DNA of 64,000 nucleotides, taken from assembly GCA_964035575.1 (NCBI GenBank), contig OZ037866.1, forward strand, positions 124,001-188,000. The letters run 5' to 3'. Below, in pieces: positions 56,602-64,000 of this stretch (position 1 is the first letter of the stretch; each line of letters starts with the position of its first letter). The stretch comes from Rhynchopus sp. YZ270_cl-10 (Eukaryota; Euglenozoa; Diplonemea; Diplonemida; Diplonemidae). The notes below the pieces were generated by a model. It was given only the letters and a program-made list of their open reading frames with translations, did no database searches and had not been told where the DNA came from. The translations under genes were made by a program, and so were the position numbers.

Positions 56602-57978
56602 ACACCCACGAGGCGAGCGTTTTGGCAGGCGCTTGTAAGGACAGCCAAAAGACTTGAATCTGAATGCAGAAGTGGTGTGGAAGCGAACAACAAACAACCA
56701 AAAAAAAAAAAAAAAAAAAAAGAAGGGGGTTGACTTGAAATACAAAGCCTCTCCATATCTTCTTCTCCCGAGATTTTTTTAAGTAGAACGGGTCTGAACC
56801 ACCCGACAAAACTTTTTTTTTCTCCCCCCGTTTTTTTTAAAAAGTTAGGCTGGTCATACCGCCATCATGCCACGGGGGGGAAATCCCAAAGTTAGCAAAA
56901 GGCCTGCTTTTTTTTTACTTCCCTTATTATCTTTCTTTCTCAATATGGGTGCGTGCGGTGGGGGACGGGTTAATTCTTTTCTAAGTAAGACGGCTAACAC
57001 TGGTTACCTCGCTGTGCAAAAACATGAGGCACAGGGACATTAGAAAATTCTGTTAAAAAAAAAACTCTGTTGTTTAATATTGGTGTTCCACAAAAGCTCA
57101 AAAACTGGTAGCTCGCTCGCTGACAGGTTTTGCACACCATTCGACCCCCTTTTTGTTTCAGTCAGAAGTCTGGTAGCCTCGAAAAGTATGGGACGTTGGC
57201 ACTTAGTATTCCCGCTTGCTTGGAGAGTTCCTCGCGGCTTTCATTTTAATTTTTAGCCCACAAGGTTTGGGTCTCGGTGTTCATTTTTTGTAGTTTCGAC
57301 AATCACCCCTTTTTTTTTTTTGGAGGGGTCAAAAAATTACTATACGTGGTGTGGCGGACCAGACGATTTAAACCCCTTTTGGGTCATTATTGGCCATCCA
57401 AAAACCGCAAAATCCGCCACACCAATTCATACGTACATTTTTTTTTTTTTTTTTGATAAATTGATGAATTGATGACGTGTAGACACCTCGCTTTTTTCTC
57501 GTGTGAACTCCACGCTGCCTTTCCTCGCCTCTCTCTCGTTTCGTGGATACCGCTACTACGAAGTACACCAAAAAAAAGTGAAAAAAAGTAATCAAGTACT
57601 TTGTACATCCATGTTTTTGAAAATTTTTTTGAAAAAAATAAAAAGTAGAAATTTAAAACTGTTATCAGGGGTTCCGGAGGGGGTGGGGTTTTTTAAAGGA
57701 GAAAAGAAGGCGTCAGGTATTTTGAAAAAAAAATGATAAAAAAAAAAACCCTCTCGCCGTTGAATGTTTGGTAAAAACTGCGTCCGTTAAAAAAAACCCC
57801 AACAATGAAATAAAAGAGTTGAAAGCACAAACACCTCACCGCTTATCGGCGGACGCACTGGAAATAACATAACATAAAATAAAGTAGCCGATTTGATTAT
57901 ACGAATGAGTCACCTCTGACTATGGCGTGTAAACCAAGGGTAGTCCTTGGGACCGGGTCCCAGTTGCCGTTTTTTCTC

Positions 57979-58010
<32 letters not shown>

Positions 58011-59796
58011 GAATTTTTTGAGGCAGTTTCCCTCTTCGTGATTCGAGGGGACTACACGGACAGCACACATCCCCTGTGGCAGTAGCCTTGTTGGGTGGCT
58101 CCCTGGCCTTGGACTCTGCACAACCTTTACAACGAGGTCAGCCATGGAGCAAAAAAAAGCGTATGTGTGTGTGTGTGTGTTTTAAGTGAAAGGACGACAG
58201 TACAAACGCCTCAGAGACGCAGGCACTAAACGTGAAAAGCAACGAAAAAATGGTATTGCTTTTTTTGAAAAGTAAAATGGAGAAGTGCCCTTTCCCACTC
58301 ACTTTGTTGTTTTACAGATAAGCAGCAAAAGAAACATAGGTTCGCTGTACTTCCGTCGGGGGAGAGTTTTATACATTTTCAACTTGCTTTTTTTAAAGGG
58401 AAAATTGCGATAAGTGGTGCTTATGGAAATCGGTCAACGACCTGTCGGCGACCTGTCAATATCAAGCAAGCACCTTAGAAGAAGAAAGCACGTACGTTTT
58501 TGTGCGCACACTTTTTCGCGATACCACGTATACTTTTTGTGTACGTGTTATCGCAAACGGGAACAAAAGGTATACGGATCAATTTGTCTTTTTTTTAATT
58601 TTGGGGGGGGGAAAAAAAATAAGTGTCGAACTTTGTGTGTGACTACATAATTTTTTTAAAGGCGTTGGAACAATGTGGCTGCCACTTATGCACTTGCAAA
58701 CTTTAAAAGACAAATCAAACTTTCATTGAAGTGTGAGATCTGAATTTGGCGCAAGTGATTTTTAAAGGGCGATTAAACGTTGGCTATATTATTCGGGTTT
58801 CTAACACTACGGGTAAGGGGGGGAGGAAAAAATCCCCAAAGTCGGGTTGTGGAGGTCACAATCGATGCCAAGAAATCCAAAGAAACTATCGTGTCACGAT
58901 GCTGGTGAAAAATATTTTTTTTTGGTCATGTTCGGGTCATTTTGACCATGCTGCAACAGAACGCAACGAACGGAGGTTTGAGAAGCTACTTTCTCAAGCA
59001 AAGGAGACAGTGCCAGCGAAGCCGTGGGCAAGACGACTCGTTTGAGGAGATTCGTTCTGTACTTGCATCACTAATCCTTGCACACGAGGAGAACACGGGA
59101 AGCCGCAGCGGTAGCAGTGCGGCACCGCGTATCTATGACACGCGGTATAATAGCTTCCCGCCGCGGCAGTGCAGGAGCAGGGTGTGCTGCATCTCTTCCT
59201 CTCTGTGTCAAAAGATGACAGTCAAGGGCAAGTTATCAGTAGCCACTTAGTCGTTCATGCTACACTGGTGAATGACTCATCATTGATTTCAGTTTTGTTT
59301 TACAGGGCGGACTTAGCTGGTGCAAGAAATTCAACTTTGGAATCCGGAAAGTCCGTCCTCCAGAAAACTGTGCACAATTCGCACTCCTTGTGGGTGGTCT
59401 TGTTGCCTTTTTGGCACAGGATTTTTGGCCCAACATGCTCTTGAAGCATGGCGGCTTGGTGTGGTGCATGGTTGTGTTAAAACGAGTCAAGTGTATGCTT
59501 AACCAAACACGGACACTACCAGAATTCAGCTTTTGTATGAAGTACCGAACATACATGTATGTGCGTGTCACGCTTCTCGACCCTTCACAGCTCGGGAGAG
59601 CAGTGTCCATGCACACCCAAGCAAGGTATTTTGAACGGCACTTTCAAGCGATACTTCGTGATGTCATTGGGGTACCTGGGTACCTGGGTAGTGGCACCTG
59701 GCACATTCCTAGTAATAAATTGTTGGAGTAGTGTAGTTGCCTCGGTTGTGTTGCCACAATTGTGTAATCTCCACTGCAGCATTTTTTTATATTTAA
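56187..59796. other. Spacer with repeat fragments
   Basis: It holds a family D fragment (56731-56758), family F remnant (57295-57312) and family B units (57814-57862 and 58186-58236). An inverted relative of the 47.5-kb unit is at 58420-58475, a family K unit at 57480-57525 (CACCTCGCTTTTTTCTC), and a family H unit at 59727-59780. The 59.0-59.5 kb transposon relict is listed separately. I see no supported gene. Confidence 0.45.
59000..59480 (-). mobile_element. hAT-like fragment with BED-finger start, copy 4
   Basis: On the minus strand around 59350-59460, QKGNKTTHKECELC matches the finger start of the copy at 28391-28609, which confirms a protein-coding origin. It is shorter after the second Cys and diverges afterwards. 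The adjacent 58950-59300 stretch is GC-richer and may be further transposase sequence, but no frame stays open. Confidence 0.45.
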
Positions 59797-61163
59797 CCCT
59801 TTAGACCCCAAGCCGTTTTTTGGACCCACTTTTGAATTTTAGTTTTTGGGGCTCTCCAACCGGTGAAGGGACCCCAGATGCAAATTTTTGATCGTACCTG
59901 GCCGCAATTGAAAGATTTTGAACACGGCTTTCAATTCCATTTTTTTAAGTTTTTTTTCGAAAAAAAATGTTATCCCCAAAATGAGGTAAGCATAAAATCC
60001 ACCTTTCGGTTTTTTACTCGTCCAGCCGAGCGAGGGAATATCCCTAAATTATTACCCTCCGAAAATGGCGTTATTTGAAAGATTCGCCACAAAATCTTTT
60101 CAAAGAAAAAAAAATCGAGCAAAAAGTCCGAGTAGAACCCAACTTAGATGAGTGTAGCTCTGTTAGCAGCATGTCTAAAAATCGATTTCCCTAACGATTT
60201 ACACTGAAACACCACCACACACGTAAAAAAGCGATTTTTTCACGTTTTTGGGCATCTACAGGCCCCGAAACACCCCCAGAATGGGTCAGAACGACCCTGT
60301 GTGCCGAAAATTCACAAAAAAAGCACCCTGCAATACGAAAAAATAGTGAAAACCCGGCTTATGGTGTGTTTTGGGTGGTAATAAGGCAAAGAATAGTCAG
60401 AAAAACAGTGATTTTGGTGGTGGTTCTCACGAACTTCCAAAGTGCATTCAGATGCACAAAAGTTTCGATTGTTGCTTCTTTTGACAGATTTGACATCAAA
60501 TCTTTCCAAAAATGTAAAAATATTTTCACGAAAATGAGTAGAACCCCACTTACCAACCCTACTAGCCTTACGACCTTAGCAATGTTAAACCCGTGATTTG
60601 GTAGTAAAATCTCACCAAAATCCGAGGAAATCACAGATGCATAAAAGTTTTCGATTTTGGCGTATTTTGAAAGCTGTGTACGAAATCTTTCCACACAAAA
60701 AAAAGTGTTTTCACAAAAACGAGTAGAATTTTTTTGATCACATGGAGGCTATGAAAAGTGACTTTTCCCCGTACTTTTCCACGCTCCCCGGCATCCAAGG
60801 AAAACCCAGATGCATAAAAGTGTTCTTAGATGGCGTATTTTGAAAGATCGGTGAAAAATCTTTCAAAATATAAAAAAATGTTTTTCTGAAAATGAGTAGA
60901 ACCCCAGTAATAGCCTAGTGGTATTAGGAGGGATATTTCAGGGGTGTTGGTCAAAAAACATGATTTTCCGTGGCAGCTCCGCCTTCCCCCCAGCATCCAA
61001 AAAAAATATTAGATGAACAAAACTTTTCGATTCTTGCTTCTTTTGAAAGATCGGCGCAAAATCTTTCAAAATATAAAAAATGTTTTTCCAATTTTGAGTA
61101 GAACATTCCTAATTGTATGGCGCCATTCGGCTGGCCATATATGGCCACTTGGGGTCTAAAGGG
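59797..61163. mobile_element. 1.37-kb piggyBac-like non-autonomous element with TTAA flanks
   Basis: The ends CCCTTTAGACCCCAAG and CTTGGGGTCTAAAGGG are perfect 16-bp inverted repeats. They are flanked by TTAA at 59793-59796 and 61164-61167, the hallmark target duplication of piggyBac elements, whose ends also begin CCCTTT. The interior is non-coding. It has about five degenerate ~170-bp units, each with AGATGCATAAAAG..TTTCGA, a GAAAGAT...ATCTTTC hairpin and GAGTAGAACCCC (units near 59870, 60450, 60635, 60805 and 61010). Confidence 0.85.
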
Positions 61164-61460
61164 TTAACAGGATTATATAGGTTTTGGGGGTTTGCTGAAA
61201 CTCGGTCGAGGCCAGGCGCGCTTCGCGCGCCCGGGTACCCACGCAGCTCAGGCCTGACCGAATTTCGGTTAAGGCTTGGTGGTGACCTACCCACCAAAAA
61301 AGGTTGACCAGATTTTCAAAAAAGAAAAAAAAATTGACCAGGAACGTTGTGTTTCTTTCGGGGGAAAGTACTTTCTCATTCATGAGTTCGATGGTAGTCT
61401 GGGTCGGTTCTGCCAGCTCTTGGTCAATTTCTTTTTTTTTTTTTTTTTGAAAAACTGGTC

Positions 61461-62173
61461 CAGGGTATTATATAGCCCCCCTAGCCCCCACCAAAAAGGT
61501 GGTTTTGTGTGAGGCAGTTATTTTTTTTCTGTGGGGGAAACGCAGCGAAAATTTTTCTCGGTAATTTGTGATCCACGGGCAACCCACACCACCCCAACCC
61601 TTGCGGGAAAGCCTCCCCTTCTCTGTGCAGCCGGTAGCTTTCAGCCACTGGTGATCCGCAATCCGTAGTGGGTGTCAGCCTTATTATCGGTAACGTCAGT
61701 ACATTTACAAAAGTAACGGTGGCCATGACACCCAAAGGTTCCTGGCGAAGCCACGGTACGCAACATTTCTAAAATCGCGCTTAAAAATCGCACTATTTTA
61801 CAGCTAAACAATGTCATGGGAAGGGTGTGATAAGCTTGCGCCGCAGGCGCACGGTACGCTACTTTTATTATTTTCGCCATATCTTTTTTCTCACTCCTAG
61901 TTGGGTTCTTCAAGGTCCGTCCGTCAAATGGAGCTCAATGAACCCTTTTTTGCGGAGCAAAAAAGGAAAAATGGCGCCGCAGGCAAAAAAAAATTAAGGT
62001 ACAGCCTGGATGGTGCGGTCAGCAACCCAGTTCCCCAGGGTACTGCGTACTCCCGTGGTTCAACCACGGTTCTTCCCCCCATATTTTTTTCCTCCCGAAA
62101 TCCAAATCTATATATATATTTTTTTTTTGTGTGAGGAAACGCCTCACACTAGGGGGGGCTATATAAAACCCTG
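61461..62173. mobile_element. 713-bp hAT non-autonomous element with 8-bp target duplication
   Basis: The ends CAGGGTATTATATAGCCCCC and, inverted, CAGGGTTTTATATAGCCCCC agree over about 24 bp. The perfect 8-bp direct repeat AACTGGTC flanks the element (61453-61460 and 62174-62181). GCGCCGCAGGCGCACGGTAC at 61839 is shared with 62635 and, inverted, with 55465. No coding sequence is seen. Confidence 0.9.
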
Positions 62174-62222
62174 AACTGGTCCACAAATTATTTTCAGGGG
62201 GCGTTGATCAAATCGGTACGTG

Positions 62223-63253
62223 CAGGGGTGCTCATAAAACAGGGGTTTGGCGGGGTCATAAGTCATATCTCGAATTCGAGATATGACGGTTTTCAGATAT
62301 GAGATATGATCCAAAAAAAAAAAAAACCTGGTGGAAAAAAATTTTTGGTGGTGAACAAGCATGTTCCCAGATCACGTGATTTTGACCAAAATTTTGGGGT
62401 CCAGATCACGAAAAAAAAAAGGGGTATGGGGTGCATTTTTGGGCGTTTTTGTCGATCGCATCGTCCGATTCGGTGCGATTGCAGAAAGTGATGGGGTCAT
62501 TTTGGAAAAATGGACAAAATTTTATTGACTTAAATTTTTGCAAAATATGAACCCATACTCGTAAACAAGGGTCATTTTCAGGTTTGAAAACCCAACTTCA
62601 GATGAAATTGTGGTGTTTTGAGTGGGAACACAGTAGCGCCGCAGGCGCACGGTACCCAACTTTTGTCTTTTTTCTTTTTCCCTTTTCTCTGCTTTCTTTT
62701 GATTGTGTGAGCCGATTGCTCTCCACGGTGGGGTCACATGTGTGTGCAAAAACACTCTGAAGTACCCTTACTGTGAAATATGAGATTCTCTGGTTTTAGT
62801 AAGGAAAAACGTACCGAGCAAAATCGTCAAAAATCTACGGTAGTCAGTAGGCGCGTAGCGCGACCCCCGTGCGCACCCAACTTTTTTTTTGTTGAAATCT
62901 TTTATTTTGAGTGCATGTGGTGTGGGCAGCAAAAGTGGGGGATAGTGGGGGAAAGTATGGTATGGGAGAGGATGTTCGCTTTTTTGTTGTCATGAGATCC
63001 TTGTAGGGGCCGCAGGGGGATTCTCGGGATTTTTTCGGTGACGGGGTGCGGGATTCGTGACCCAAAACATCGGTTTTTGGCATTTCTGAATCTTTTCCAG
63101 AAAGCGGTGGGGTCATTTCGAAAAAATGGACAAAATTTTAGTGACTTAAATTTTCACAAAATATGAACCCATACTCTTAAACAAGGGTAAAAAAAAAAAA
63201 AAAGAAAAAAAAAAAATCAGGATCATATGTCATATCTCGTATGAGCACCCCTG
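62223..63253. mobile_element. 1.03-kb hAT non-autonomous element with target duplication
   Basis: The ends CAGGGGTGCTCAT and ATGAGCACCCCTG are perfect inverted repeats. CGGTACGTG is duplicated on both flanks (62214-62222 and 63254-63262). Subterminal CATATCTCG palindromes occur near 62265-62300 and 63225. Two direct copies of a ~100-bp module (62480-62580 and 63090-63190) lie inside. It is non-coding. Confidence 0.9.
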
Positions 63254-63262
63254 CGGTACGTG

Positions 63263-64000
63263 GCCAAAAAAAAAAAAAAAAAAAAAAAAAAACAAGTAAT
63301 TGCTATCGGAAAAAAAACGGGGTGTGATGTGGAACTCCATCCTGTAGAAATAATCTACAACACGCCCAGTATTCTGCTCTTCTGCAGGTATGCTAACGCT
63401 CTTCGTACGCTGCCAGACCCACTGGGACGCCAGCAGAAACGTTCAAGAAGGGGGGCTGTCCTCTTCGTCCAGCACCATCTGCTCGATAGCGTTGTTGGAC
63501 GCCCGCTCGGCAGGCTCGGCGTGGTCCAGCTCGTGTTTGTCCACAGGGTCCCCACATTGTCGTCGTCGTTGGAGCAGTGCGGAAGGAACACAGAATGCAC
63601 AGACTACAACACATCGATCACACCAGGCGCATCAGCACCTCCAGCAAATCGCCAGGATGCTACGGTGGTTTCGAAAATCGCGCGGAGTTTTCCACAGCAC
63701 ACCCCGCTTTTTTCTTAGCAATTACTTGTCCTTGTTGTTATTGTTGTTTTCAACCACCTTCCTTCAACCCTTGTAGGATCAGTTGTAATTTTTTTCGCGA
63801 AAACATGAAATTACACATTTCAAGAGAACGAATTAAAAAGGGTACGTATTTGCATTTTTGGGCTCCGCCCGTGCAGTGGTGGGGTCAATCTCGAAAATTG
63901 GACAATTTTTTGACCACTTAAATTTTGAGAAATATGAGCCCGGTTGCTTATACGTGGGGCCCATTTTCGGCTAAAATTTTCCTCAAAATCTGGTTTTGTA
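63263..64000. other. Right edge: possible gene fragment and a transposon module
   Basis: At 63390-63720 the DNA is GC-richer. A minus-strand frame ends in DPVDKHELDHAEPAERASNN and EEDSPPS then TGA, which looks like a protein C-terminus. I found no start or splice sites. At 63868-63960 the GTGGTGGGGTCAA..GGACAA module of the neighbouring elements recurs, so another element probably begins here and runs off the window. Confidence 0.35.

Noticed and set aside
63355-63720. Possible gene end near the right edge
   Set aside because: A plausible C-terminus is seen in one frame, but neither a start nor splice sites can be supported.
1-64000. Retroviruses, LTR elements, Polinton-like elements, CRISPR arrays and rRNA genes
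   Set aside because: I saw no reverse transcriptase, integrase, capsid or envelope signature, no spacer-repeat array and no rRNA core sequence. Every mobile element found has DNA-transposon or SINE-like structure.
1-64000. Naming a specific genus (for example a free-living fornicate metamonad)
   Set aside because: The intron signals suggest metamonads, but intron number, repeat families and the PDZ cluster do not identify a genus from sequence alone.

Overview
This window is nuclear DNA of a unicellular eukaryote. It has spliceosomal introns, signal peptides, a BAG co-chaperone, an HCNGP/SAP30BP-type nuclear protein, a cyclic-nucleotide-gated channel and many DNA transposons. Genes are short, intron-poor and separated by long repeat-rich, homopolymer-rich spacers. 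The 12 introns I could place start mostly with GTATGT-like sites. Several carry a branch-point-like AAC only 5-9 nt before the terminal AG (for example CTAACAAAACAG and CAACATCCAG). Such fused branch point/3' splice signals recall metamonads (Trichomonas, Giardia relatives). The lineage is an inference and I cannot name a genus. All three stop codons end genes, so the standard code is likely.

Layout. 1-6.2 kb: a decayed gene-like stretch, a hexamer/79-bp satellite and dispersed short repeats. 6.2-10.2 kb: two BAG-domain genes, the second a recent partial duplicate, and a secreted MsrA-like protein. 10.2-16.2 kb: short interspersed repeats and a 2.2-kb element with long inverted ends. 16.2-21.5 kb: a ubiquitin-like/WD40 protein, a secreted sialate O-acetylesterase-like gene with one in-frame TAG, and a two-exon HCNGP/SAP30BP gene. 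21.85-25.33 kb: an apparently intact hAT transposon (three-exon, 778-residue transposase). 25.3-29.8 kb: a 565-bp-arm inverted repeat, then a 3.3-kb composite element. 31.4-34.9 kb: an EF-hand plus cyclic-nucleotide-gated channel with an unusual pore.

38.1-49.6 kb is the most original part. Three tandem paralogues encode an SH3-like N-terminal domain, 5 to 14 copies of a short YT..EF..YG....W motif, and a PDZ-like domain. The middle gene grew by duplicating symmetric phase-0 exons, and one of its introns holds a ~79-copy 7-bp satellite. From 49.6 kb to the end there is one small plus-strand candidate gene and a graveyard of non-autonomous DNA transposons (hAT-type and TTAA-type), several with readable target-site duplications.

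All recognisable genes except the small one at 53.6 kb lie on the minus strand. They look like independent housekeeping, secretory and signalling genes rather than one pathway. The BAG, MsrA and HCNGP proteins belong to protein quality control or nuclear functions. The PDZ family looks like a lineage-specific scaffold. I saw no reverse transcriptase, capsid or envelope gene, no convincing tRNA or rRNA gene, and no CRISPR array.
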